A DNA stretch of 64,000 nt from an uncultured Halobacteriovorax sp. (GTDB lineage: Bacteria > Bdellovibrionota > Bacteriovoracia > Bacteriovoracales > Bacteriovoracaceae): positions 186,001 through 250,000 of the forward strand of contig CAJXVS010000006.1 in the NCBI GenBank assembly GCA_913061265.1, given 5' to 3'. Below are positions 45,721-53,321 of the stretch, piece after piece (within the stretch, counting starts at the first letter, position 1; each line of letters starts with the position of its first letter). The notes below the pieces were generated by a model, which saw nothing but the letters and a program-made list of their open reading frames with translations, was not told where the DNA came from and did not search any database. The position numbers were made by a program, and so were the translations under genes.

Positions 45721-45841
45721 TAAAATTCCTCGATCTAAAGTTAAGTTCGAGTCTTTATAGTGAATGAACTGGATAGTTTTTTGATAATATGTGCGTTTCT
45801 AAAATATTCATTAAAAACGGATACTTACTGTATGGTAGTCT

Positions 45842-46738
45842 TTACATTTTCTCAATCGGGATAAAGTATTCTGAGACTGAATCTTCATTATTCATATCAA
45901 AGCGAGAATCAAAGAGTTCCATATCATCCCCAGCTGCTCTTTTAAACTTAGACTGAGGCAGCCAGGTTCCATAGATATAAGTAATAGTATGAACAGTGAC
46001 GTCACCTAATCCTTTATTTTTAAAAACGGCGTAGCATTGGGCAGGGACTGTGTAGGACACCATTCCTTTAGGAATACTTGTAAGCTTCTCAACTTCAACC
46101 GAGGCCATATACCTCATCATATTCTCTTCATTAAACTTACCTTCAGACTTAGCGATTCCAAAAGATGTTTTATTCAGTCTATTTTCTATTTCACTCTTTC
46201 TTTGATTAAAGCTTATCCACGTTGAAACGAGAAGTTGAACAATCCCCGCTGCTTCTTCTAAGTGAGATGGAATATCAACTTCAAGGCCCACAAAGGTCTT
46301 CTCAGGAAGTTCTAGAATAGTAGGTTCAGGCTCAATCCCGCCATTAAAATGCCTAAGGTTCTCAATCGATAATTTAGGTTTTTGTTTAATCACGAGATTG
46401 GGTTTTTCATCTCTCACCTTTTTAGGTGTATTTCCAAAGTGGCTTTTAAAAGCTCTTGAAAAAGCTTCTTGGGATCCAAATTGATACTCAATCGCAATAT
46501 CAATAATCTTTTCTTTTGTATTTAAGATCTTATCAGCGGCAAGGGTTAGCCTACGTCCTCTTAAATAATTCCCAATGGTATCTCCTACCATGGATCTAAA
46601 GATTCTTTGAAACTGCCAAATACTATAGCCAGACTTAGCCGCAAAGTCTTTGACCAGTAGAGGAGAATCTAAGTTATCTTCTATCTCATTGATAATTTCC
46701 TGTATTAAACAAAGTAGGTTTTCTTGGTCTCTTTTCAC
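45842..46738 (-). CDS. AraC-family regulator with GyrI-like effector-binding domain
   Basis: 298 residues from a GTG start. Residues about 5-110 contain the double helix-turn-helix of AraC/Rob proteins (LLVKDFAAKSGYSIWQFQRI and IDIAIEYQFGSQEAFSRAF, ending in GNTPKKVR). The rest is a GyrI/SOUL-like ligand-binding domain (LPEKTFVGLEVDIPSHLEEA, MVSYTVPAQCYAVFKNKG). The domain order matches Rob and SoxS-like two-domain regulators that respond to small hydrophobic molecules. An extended -10 box (TGCTATACT) sits six bases before the GTG, so the message may be leaderless. The catalase-like gene lies 121 bases downstream on the same strand and is a plausible target. Confidence 0.88.
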   Translation of the reverse strand: MKRDQENLLCLIQEIINEIEDNLDSPLLVKDFAAKSGYSIWQFQRIFRSMVGDTIGNYLRGRRLTLAADKILNTKEKIIDIAIEYQFGSQEAFSRAFKSHFGNTPKKVRDEKPNLVIKQKPKLSIENLRHFNGGIEPEPTILELPEKTFVGLEVDIPSHLEEAAGIVQLLVSTWISFNQRKSEIENRLNKTSFGIAKSEGKFNEENMMRYMASVEVEKLTSIPKGMVSYTVPAQCYAVFKNKGLGDVTVHTITYIYGTWLPQSKFKRAAGDDMELFDSRFDMNNEDSVSEYFIPIEKM

Positions 46739-46744
46739 AAAATC

Positions 46745-46753
46745 AGTATAGCA
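46745..46753 (-). promoter_or_regulatory. Extended -10 box, leaderless AraC-family gene
   Basis: On the minus strand TGCTATACT is followed by GATTTT and then the GTG start at 46738. The TGn extension strengthens the -10. Six bases to the start codon imply initiation at or within a base of the GTG. Confidence 0.45.
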
Positions 46754-46799
46754 TATCCAGGTTTAATCGACTTTATAGTGGTTGAGACAGTCGCTTCCT

Positions 46800-47663
46800 T
46801 TATTCTAGACAATCAGTCGGGATAAAGATGGGCTCCCCTTTTTCATCTAGCATGGAACCCACTACCGCTTTTGATGGTGGAGAATAGTATTTTCTATACT
46901 TTCGTCCCGCTTCAGCGCGAAGGAGGTTTTCAAAGTAAACCGCTCTATATTCGATGACCGGTTGAAACTCGTAGCCCTCTCCCTTGATCATTCTTCTATC
47001 TAAGAAACCTCTTATGGAATCATAAGCATGATAAAGTTCGTGCCCAAGAGCTATATAAGTTGGAGTCTTTCTACTGATGCCATCGGACTCCATGGCCATG
47101 AACTCTTTTTTAGAATCCCAAAGTACAAAACCGCCACTTCCCCATGTTTCAAATTCAAGACGATCCACTTGTAAGCGTTTAGTCAGAAATGTTGTAAGAG
47201 CTCCTGCTTCATTGATGCCAAACATAGGTCTTTGATCAAAGCTTCGCGGGTCAAAGCGGTTTCCACCAGATTTAATCCATAAGGGAAAAGGACTCGCCCT
47301 TAATCTTTCAACTAAGCTTCTCCCTATTAGAGATGACTCAAGCTTTAAGAGGGCATTGATCACTCTCTTTGAAAACTTTCCTTCTGAGGCTAGGTTTTTA
47401 GAATAGGTTAAGATCTTCCCTTTAGTGGTGATGATCTTTAAAGAATCTTTCCTTGGATTGTTTTGAAAGTCATTAGCGAAGAGCTCATCTCTAAAGACAG
47501 TGCAGTGAAACTTATCAAGGAACTGACTTGATCTTCCCTGCATAGTTAGGAGCTCTCGTTCAGTCCTTGGAGTATTTGATTCAAAGAAGGAGATATAGCT
47601 ATAGTCTTTAGCTAGGGCCGTAGAGTTTACAAGCATACATAAGAAGAAGAATTTGATTTTCAT
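46800..47663 (-). CDS. Secreted M91 (NleD-like) zinc metalloprotease
   Basis: 287 residues with a signal peptide (FFFLCMLVNSTALA). Residues 205-216 read ALGHELYHAYDS, containing HExxH (H208, E209, H212). About 30-37 residues later comes IEYRAVYFENLLRAEAG, matching the helix that supplies the third ligand in M91 effector proteases. Other M91 features are the preceding KTPTYIALG strand and the following RKYRKYY. NleD, the family prototype, is an enteropathogen effector that cuts host kinases; here the substrate is unknown. With a signal peptide the protein would be exported to the periplasm or beyond, perhaps into prey. No ribosome site is clear. Confidence 0.7.
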   Translation of the reverse strand: MKIKFFFLCMLVNSTALAKDYSYISFFESNTPRTERELLTMQGRSSQFLDKFHCTVFRDELFANDFQNNPRKDSLKIITTKGKILTYSKNLASEGKFSKRVINALLKLESSLIGRSLVERLRASPFPLWIKSGGNRFDPRSFDQRPMFGINEAGALTTFLTKRLQVDRLEFETWGSGGFVLWDSKKEFMAMESDGISRKTPTYIALGHELYHAYDSIRGFLDRRMIKGEGYEFQPVIEYRAVYFENLLRAEAGRKYRKYYSPPSKAVVGSMLDEKGEPIFIPTDCLE

Positions 47664-47879
47664 GAAAAAAGAATGCCATTTGCCCTATGCAATGTACCGT
47701 AAAACAAAGACCCCTCTCTTTTCTTCCGTGAGTAACTGCCTAAAATCACGCTAGAATTATAGGCCAAATACATTTTTTTATTCTGAGGGCCTGAACTTTG
47801 GTCTTTCCCTTGGAAAAACGCCTCTAGGCAGCTAGATTAGGCAAAAATCAGGTAATTTAACAAAGATAGAGGAAAAATT

Positions 47880-48494
47880 ATGGAATCAGATCAGCAAAAA
47901 GTAAGTTATATCATCGGTCGTCAGATTGGTGGAGATTTTAAGAAACAAAGCATCGAAATTAAATTTGATGATTTCTTTCAAGGTGTTCGTTCATCATTTC
48001 TAGGTGAAGCAAGCGAGATCGAAGAAACTGAAGTTGCTAGAGTAATGGGAGCTTTTCAAGAAAAGATGAAAGCGGCTCACGAAGAGTTAACTAACGAAGC
48101 GACTAAGATGAACCTAGCAGAAGGTGAAGCTTTCCTAGCTGAAAATAAGAAAATCGAAGGTGTTACAACTACTGAGTCTGGACTTCAGTACCGTGTTCTT
48201 GAATCAGGAACTGGGGCAACTCCAGAGTTAACTTCAGAAGTTGAAACTCATTACGAAGGTACTTTGATTGATGGAACAGTTTTTGATTCATCTTACCAAC
48301 GTGGTGAAACAGTTTCTTTTCCAGTTAATGGAGTTATTCCAGGTTGGACTGAAGCTCTTCAATTAATGAAAGAAGGCGATGTTTGGGAACTAGCTATCCC
48401 TTCAACTCTTGCTTACGGTGAGCAAGGTGCTGGTGGAGCGATCCAACCAAACGCTACATTAAAATTTAAGATTGAACTTATTAAAGTAAAATAA
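47880..48494 (+). CDS. FKBP-type peptidyl-prolyl isomerase (FklB-like)
   Basis: 204 residues. The N-terminal ~90 residues are helical (KVSYIIGRQIGGDFKKQS), as in the dimerisation domain of FklB and Mip-type proteins. The C-terminal ~100 residues are a full FKBP domain (HYEGTLIDGTVFDSSY, VIPGWTEALQLM, IPSTLAYGEQGAG, TLKFKIELI). There is no signal peptide, so unlike Mip or FkpA this copy is cytosolic. It should catalyse proline cis-trans isomerisation and assist folding. AGAGG precedes the ATG, and a strong terminator follows; it is a single-gene unit. Codon use looks biased towards common codons, as expected for a well-expressed protein. Confidence 0.9.
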   Translation: MESDQQKVSYIIGRQIGGDFKKQSIEIKFDDFFQGVRSSFLGEASEIEETEVARVMGAFQEKMKAAHEELTNEATKMNLAEGEAFLAENKKIEGVTTTESGLQYRVLESGTGATPELTSEVETHYEGTLIDGTVFDSSYQRGETVSFPVNGVIPGWTEALQLMKEGDVWELAIPSTLAYGEQGAGGAIQPNATLKFKIELIKVK

Positions 48495-48500
48495 AGAGGA

Positions 48501-48527
48501 AAGCCCCTCAGGCGAGGGGCTTTTTTT
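48501..48527 (+). terminator. Intrinsic terminator after the FKBP gene
   Basis: AAGCCCCTC, loop AGGC, GAGGGGCTT, then a run of seven T. The T run reaches the stop codon of the convergent vWA gene at 48528. Confidence 0.92.
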
Positions 48528-49754
48528 CTAATTTATCTCAAAACCCTTATCAACTAATTGCTTTACAATAATATCTTTGAAGGCGGCAGCGAAGTTCTGC
48601 TGATCCTCTCCCTCACGATCTTCCATCTCAGATGCAACGAAGACTCTTCTTTTTTCACCGAGTTCTTTTGACTCTGCTTCTAGTCCTTCTCTTTTTGCTA
48701 TAAAGCTTTGAACAACTGCCTTTTTGGCTTCTAAACTTAAGCCTTTTAATTCTTTAGGCAGATGCTCTTCACTGATAGCTGCAAGATCAAACTTAGGGTC
48801 TTCAATAACTAAAGTCACAAGATCCCATTTGGCATTAGTGGCCGAGCCGAAGTTTCCACCTCTGTAGGAACCCCAACCAATATAAGAGCCAGCTCCTGAG
48901 TTTCTAATATTTCGATCAAGAGTGATCATCCTATCAAATTCACTTTGCCCGTCTTTTCCAAAAGGAAGAAAGGTCGTGTTGATCTCAACAGTGATCTCTA
49001 CAATTCTTTTATCAAAGGGAGATTCGATAAAAGGCATCGAGTTATTATGGTCAATATTTAAAGTCTCACCTCTTCCCGCCTCTGCCATTTGTTCCCATTC
49101 AGTAAAGATAGGGTTCTTAGAAAAAGTGGGTGTTGGTGGCTCAGTCGGTGTTGTTGGAGTCGTTGGAGGATTACAAAAGGCACATCCAAAGCCTCCACCA
49201 AAACCGCCACCGCCATTATTAAAGCCTCCAGTTTGAACAGTTTGAGCTCCAGCGAAGATAGAGTTCACTAGAATATCTTTCTTAAAGGCTTCAAGAGCAG
49301 CTTCTAGTGGCTTAACCTTTCCTTGATGAATCGTTTCATTTCCAGCGATGACTATAGAGTTAAAGTCCTCCCCGTCCGTTGACCAGTCTAGATCCATAGT
49401 GGCGCGAGATATGGCCTCTCCGGCATACTCTAAAGATCCTGTTGTCTTAGTAGCAAAGAGCTTCTCAGCAATCTTTGTGTGATCCGTTGTTAAAGGGCTT
49501 AGCATTTGAATAAAGTTTGCCTCTGAAGAAACAGTTCCTGATCCATACTCAAAAAGGGCCAAGCGAAGATCTGCCTTTTTGCCATCTTTTCTGATCTCCC
49601 CTAGGTTGTTAAGTGTTTGCCAAAGACCGTCTCTGACTTGGTCAATAAGACCCTGCATGCTGCCTGAAGTATCAAGCAAGATGGCCACATTGGCCGTTGG
49701 CGTAGCAAAGGCCACGTTAATACTGAGTAATGTGATTAATAATAGTTTTTTCAT
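48528..49754 (-). CDS. Secreted von Willebrand factor A-domain protein with Gly-rich and Pro/Thr-rich linker
   Basis: 408 residues from the ATG at 49754, which has a perfect AGGAGG site. A further upstream in-frame start would hide the signal peptide (LLLITLLSINVAFA). The vWA domain starts at once, with DTSGSM as MIDAS motif near residue 28, and continues to about residue 180. A Gly-rich patch (NNGGGGFGGGFGCAFC) and a Pro/Thr linker (TTPTTPTEPPTPT) come next. The C-terminal part is mixed and charged. I infer a periplasmic or surface protein that binds a partner through a metal ion. It is the second vWA protein in the window, unrelated in layout to the anti-sigma fusion. Confidence 0.78.
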   Translation of the reverse strand: MKKLLLITLLSINVAFATPTANVAILLDTSGSMQGLIDQVRDGLWQTLNNLGEIRKDGKKADLRLALFEYGSGTVSSEANFIQMLSPLTTDHTKIAEKLFATKTTGSLEYAGEAISRATMDLDWSTDGEDFNSIVIAGNETIHQGKVKPLEAALEAFKKDILVNSIFAGAQTVQTGGFNNGGGGFGGGFGCAFCNPPTTPTTPTEPPTPTFSKNPIFTEWEQMAEAGRGETLNIDHNNSMPFIESPFDKRIVEITVEINTTFLPFGKDGQSEFDRMITLDRNIRNSGAGSYIGWGSYRGGNFGSATNAKWDLVTLVIEDPKFDLAAISEEHLPKELKGLSLEAKKAVVQSFIAKREGLEAESKELGEKRRVFVASEMEDREGEDQQNFAAAFKDIIVKQLVDKGFEIN

Positions 49755-49914
49755 AGATCCTCCTCTCATGAATTGAGCTGAATCTAGGATAGAACTCGTC
49801 ATAAATATAATTATCATTTTAGATCTTTGAGATAAGTAACTCTTATGCCGCCTCGCAACAGCAGTTCAAAAAACAAGTGCCAGAGGTCGCTCGATGGCAT
49901 AAGATTACGGCACT

Positions 49915-50976
49915 TTGGATAATAAAAAATACTGGCGAGAAACCCTAGAACCATTTACTAAGAAATCAAATGCGATTGCCTTTAGGCAGATTGCTTTGAC
50001 TGTCATTCCCTTTGTTTTGATTTGGCTTCTCTATATAGAGACCATCCACCATTCAAACTGGCTTGTGCTTCCTTTTTCAATAGTCATGTCTCTCTTCACA
50101 TTAAGGTTCTTTGTCCTCCTACATGACTGCGGTCATGGTGCCCTTTTTGAATCAGTAAAATTAAATAAGTTCTTCGGCTACGTCTTTGGAGTCATCACCG
50201 GCATGCCTCAATATGTTTGGTCTAGGCATCACGCTTATCACCATACAACTAATGGGGACTGGGAAAAGTACAAGGGCCCGCTTAATGTTAAGACTCTAAA
50301 AGAGTTTCAGGCCATGAGTGGGGGCGATCAAAGAAAGTATAAAGCCGCTCGTCATCCTTTGTTCTTATTAACAGTCGGTGGCTTTTACTATGTTCTTTTT
50401 AACCCAAGGTTTACTTGGATCATGGGAACCCTAAGTGTTTTCACCGACATCCTCTTCTCCTTGATTAATCCTAAGATTAAAACTCTTACCGTTATAACTG
50501 AATGGAAGGCCAAATACTGGAAGACCCCCAGAGAGTATAGGCATATGACTTATAATAACCTGACACTTTTACCGATCTGGTATCTTATGTGCCAGGCCAT
50601 AGGAACGGGAAATTTCTTTCTCTTCTACGCTACGACCCTTACCTTAACCGGTGGCCTAGGGATTCTCTTCTTCACAGTTCAACATAATTTTGAAAACTCA
50701 CTGGCCAACGATACCGCTCAAGCGGACTACTTTAGGGCGGCCATTGAAGGCACTAGTTACTTAAAGCTTCCGGCCTTCTTAAATTGGTTCACAGCCGATA
50801 TCGCTTATCATCACGTTCATCACCTCTCCACTTCAGTTCCTAATTACCAACTGAAGGCCTGTCATAATCAGCTCAAGGATAAGTTTACGAAAGTAAGACG
50901 AGTCAGCCTAACGGAGATCCCAGGGGCCTTAAAGTGTATGTTTTGGGATACTGAGAAACAGGTCATCGTAAAATAA
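49915..50976 (+). CDS. Membrane fatty-acid desaturase
   Basis: 353 residues from a TTG start. Three histidine boxes bind the di-iron centre: HDCGH at 70-74, HHAYHH at 105-110 and HHVHH near 300. Four hydrophobic spans are arranged around them, as in the acyl-lipid desaturases (DesA/Delta-12 type). The enzyme should introduce a double bond into membrane fatty acids with O2 and an electron donor, adjusting fluidity. The regioselectivity cannot be told from the sequence. It stands alone; neighbours on both sides are unrelated. A ferredoxin or reductase partner is not encoded nearby. Confidence 0.85.
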   Translation: MDNKKYWRETLEPFTKKSNAIAFRQIALTVIPFVLIWLLYIETIHHSNWLVLPFSIVMSLFTLRFFVLLHDCGHGALFESVKLNKFFGYVFGVITGMPQYVWSRHHAYHHTTNGDWEKYKGPLNVKTLKEFQAMSGGDQRKYKAARHPLFLLTVGGFYYVLFNPRFTWIMGTLSVFTDILFSLINPKIKTLTVITEWKAKYWKTPREYRHMTYNNLTLLPIWYLMCQAIGTGNFFLFYATTLTLTGGLGILFFTVQHNFENSLANDTAQADYFRAAIEGTSYLKLPAFLNWFTADIAYHHVHHLSTSVPNYQLKACHNQLKDKFTKVRRVSLTEIPGALKCMFWDTEKQVIVK

Positions 50977-51121
50977 CTTCATCAAAGATTAAGCATTCGT
51001 ACTTGTTTAAAGCTTAGACAGTGTATAAAAAACGACGGTTCTAGCCCTCTCAACATACCGATATTGTATAGTTTTATTGGATTGAATATTGCAGTTATAT
51101 AAGTAACGGAGGTTCAATCAA

Positions 51122-51487
51122 TTGGAAAATGAACTAAAAAAACAAAATTGCCCTTGCTGTAAACTACCTACTATTTCAAAGTTAGGAGTTTCTGAAACTT
51201 GTCCTGTTTGTGAATGGCGCGATGATGGAAAAAGCACTGAGAATACGGATGAAGTCATTGGAACAAATGGTGACTACTCTCTTACTAAAGCTACTAAGAA
51301 CTTTAATAGAACAAAGTTCATGTATAGCAAAAGTGACTCAAGCATTCCGAACAACCCTACATTCTTAAGGCTTCAGGAAGAATTAATCGAACTATACGGT
51401 GAATTCTCTGGAGATATAAACCTAAATGTTTATAAGTTTATTCAAGAAGTAGAAAATAAGAAACAAGTCACACCAAAATATAACTAG
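51122..51487 (+). CDS. CPCC-type cysteine-rich protein
   Basis: 121 residues from a TTG start, with GGAGG nine bases upstream. The N-terminus carries CPCC at residues 10-13 and a second pair, CPVCEW, near residue 28, the pattern of the Cys_rich_CPCC family. These probably form a small zinc-ribbon-like site. The rest is polar and helical (LRLQEELIELYGEFSG). There is no signal peptide, so it should be cytosolic. Family members are often found as isolated genes of unknown role, frequently in mobile or immunity-like contexts, but nothing here supports such a role. Confidence 0.7.
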   Translation: MENELKKQNCPCCKLPTISKLGVSETCPVCEWRDDGKSTENTDEVIGTNGDYSLTKATKNFNRTKFMYSKSDSSIPNNPTFLRLQEELIELYGEFSGDINLNVYKFIQEVENKKQVTPKYN

Positions 51488-51494
51488 AGAAGGC

Positions 51495-52319
51495 CTAGGC
51501 CTTCTTTAGAGCAATCAGAAAACAACGCTGATCTATTTTATGCTCGCTTGGTTCATAAGGAACGAAGGGAGCATTATCATATCCAATATGGAGTTCAAAC
51601 TCGCCCTTAGAAAAGAAATCAAAGATGTCTTTAGACTTTCCGCCAAAGTTACCAATCAATTCATCACCATGCACTTCTATAAACCAATTGATATTTAAAT
51701 TCAGGGCCTTCTCAGCTCCATTCATCACAATTAACTCATAACCTTCAACATCTAGATAGATAACATCAGGAGTAAAATGAGCTTCCATTAGATGATCTAA
51801 GTTATAACAAGGAACAACCACTTTTTTCTGATTCATGGTATCTGAGACAACTGATCCATTTAAGTTTTCATTAAATTCAACTTCACCATTCGTATCAGAG
51901 ATTGCCGCGTGTAAAATTTCGAGGTTCTCTAAGTTATTTGTCGCTTTATTTTTTTTAGAAACTTCATAATTATGGGAATTGGCCTCAAGGGCGAGAACTG
52001 ATCCATTACTTCCACATTTTTTAGCTAAGATCATGGCCACAACACTTTGATGTGCCCCTAAATCAAAGACCTTAGCTCCCGCTTTTAAGATGCCTTTCTC
52101 AACAAGAAATTCTATCTCTTCAATCCTGCCCCACTCTTTGCCGTACCAGCCCTTACCAAGAGTATCTTCAATGCAAACCTTTAGTTCTTCTCCGCAATAG
52201 AGGTTCTCTACGACGTAGCTTTCAAAGCTTTCTATCTCATGCTTTTGTTTTACAGAACGAAGTTTATTCCAGATGAAGGTTGGGACTATAGATTTTGTTA
52301 AAGACTTAAGAGCGCTCAT
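51495..52319 (-). CDS. FkbM-family methyltransferase
   Basis: 274 residues from the ATG at 52319, which has AAGGAAA at good spacing; a TTG 27 bases upstream has none. The SAM-binding core is visible: AGAKVFDLGAHQSVVAMILA (motif I), then VLALEANSHNYEVSKKN. It is followed by VIYLDVEGYELIVMNGAE, which is diagnostic for FkbM proteins. Members O-methylate sugars, lipids or natural products. The target is unknown; the absence of a sugar gene cluster nearby gives no hint. The gene is convergent with the CPCC gene. Confidence 0.85.
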   Translation of the reverse strand: MSALKSLTKSIVPTFIWNKLRSVKQKHEIESFESYVVENLYCGEELKVCIEDTLGKGWYGKEWGRIEEIEFLVEKGILKAGAKVFDLGAHQSVVAMILAKKCGSNGSVLALEANSHNYEVSKKNKATNNLENLEILHAAISDTNGEVEFNENLNGSVVSDTMNQKKVVVPCYNLDHLMEAHFTPDVIYLDVEGYELIVMNGAEKALNLNINWFIEVHGDELIGNFGGKSKDIFDFFSKGEFELHIGYDNAPFVPYEPSEHKIDQRCFLIALKKA

Positions 52320-52424
52320 AATTTCCTTTTTAGCAATTTTCAACAATTGTACAATGTATTCGGGCCACGCACAAAATGCGAAGAGATTACCTTACAGAAA
52401 GCCTCTTCTTTAAAGCTAAAGCAT

Positions 52425-52448
52425 AAAAAAAGGGAGCCAAAGCTCCCT
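52425..52448 (-). terminator. Intrinsic terminator of the deoC-ALDH operon
   Basis: On the minus strand GGGAGC, loop TTTG, GCTCCC and then TTTTTTT, 25 bases after the stop of the second aldehyde dehydrogenase gene. Confidence 0.9.
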
Positions 52449-52472
52449 CATAAAAAGTAATTTGTTTTATTA

Positions 52473-53321
52473 TTACTGACCGATTGGATGCCAAACAGTC
52501 TTGGCCTCAACAAAATCAAGAATAAGATCAAGAGATCTTGTCTTATCTCTTCTCGGTATCATCCTCTTCATATTATCAATAGCATCAGCCTTCATTTCAA
52601 AGTAGACGTCTTCACGTTCATTTTGAAAAGAGATGGCGCGAACTTCCATATGATTTCCAATAAATCCTTTGATCTCATCTAGATCTCCAGTAAGAAGATT
52701 GATAATCCCGCCTGGAAGATCAGAGGTCTTAAAGACTTCGGCTAGTGGTGCTAGAACTGCAGGACAACCCTTACCTAAAAGAGCAACCACAGAGTTTCCA
52801 CCAGTGATGATGGCGGAGATCGAATCAACTAATTTTGCAAAGTTAAATTCATCAGCGTCAATCAAAGTCACAACTCCTGTCGCTTCAGGAGTTGTGAAGT
52901 TATGAAAAGGACCGGCCACTGGATTAACAGCGCCCATGACTTGTTGGTACTTATCGCAAAAACCTGAATAATAAACAAAAGTATCAATGGCTTCATCAAC
53001 CATTAAGTTTGCTTCAGTTTCACTCTTACCAAGAGCGTTCTTAAAAAGGTCAACGAACTCTACTCTCTTCCCTTCAGTCATCTCCGCCATACGGTAAAGA
53101 ATCTGTGAACGGTTATAAGCTGTACGCGAGGCCCAACCTGGCTGCGCCTTTCTAGAGTTCTCAACTGAGTTTCTAAAATCTTTACGGCTTGCCTGACAAA
53201 GTCTTGCGTACTGATCGTTTGTACCTTTGACATTAAATGAATAAGTTCTCCCAGATTCTGTTCTTGGAAACTCTCCACCAATAAATAATTTAACTGTTTT
53301 AATTACTTTTAGATTACTCAT
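52473..53321 (-). CDS. Half-length aldehyde dehydrogenase-like protein (second half of an ALDH16-type pair)
   Basis: 282 residues, little more than half of a normal ALDH. The NAD-binding part is recognisable (VDSISAIITGGNSVVALLGK, LPGGIINLLTGD). The whole catalytic domain with its GQxC motif is missing, and the protein jumps to an end (DFVEAKTVWHPIGQ) that resembles the C-terminus of ALDH16 proteins. It begins inside the stop codon of the full ALDH gene (TAATG), so the two are coupled. In two-domain ALDH16 enzymes the second domain also lacks activity and helps assembly. I infer that this protein is a structural partner of the upstream enzyme. It is not obviously a decayed fragment: frame and codons are intact. 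Confidence 0.72.
   Translation of the reverse strand: MSNLKVIKTVKLFIGGEFPRTESGRTYSFNVKGTNDQYARLCQASRKDFRNSVENSRKAQPGWASRTAYNRSQILYRMAEMTEGKRVEFVDLFKNALGKSETEANLMVDEAIDTFVYYSGFCDKYQQVMGAVNPVAGPFHNFTTPEATGVVTLIDADEFNFAKLVDSISAIITGGNSVVALLGKGCPAVLAPLAEVFKTSDLPGGIINLLTGDLDEIKGFIGNHMEVRAISFQNEREDVYFEMKADAIDNMKRMIPRRDKTRSLDLILDFVEAKTVWHPIGQ

Noticed and set aside
52473..53321. Half-length aldehyde dehydrogenase as a decayed pseudogene
   Set aside because: Frame, start coupling and C-terminal ALDH16-like end are intact, so a functional partner protein is more likely.
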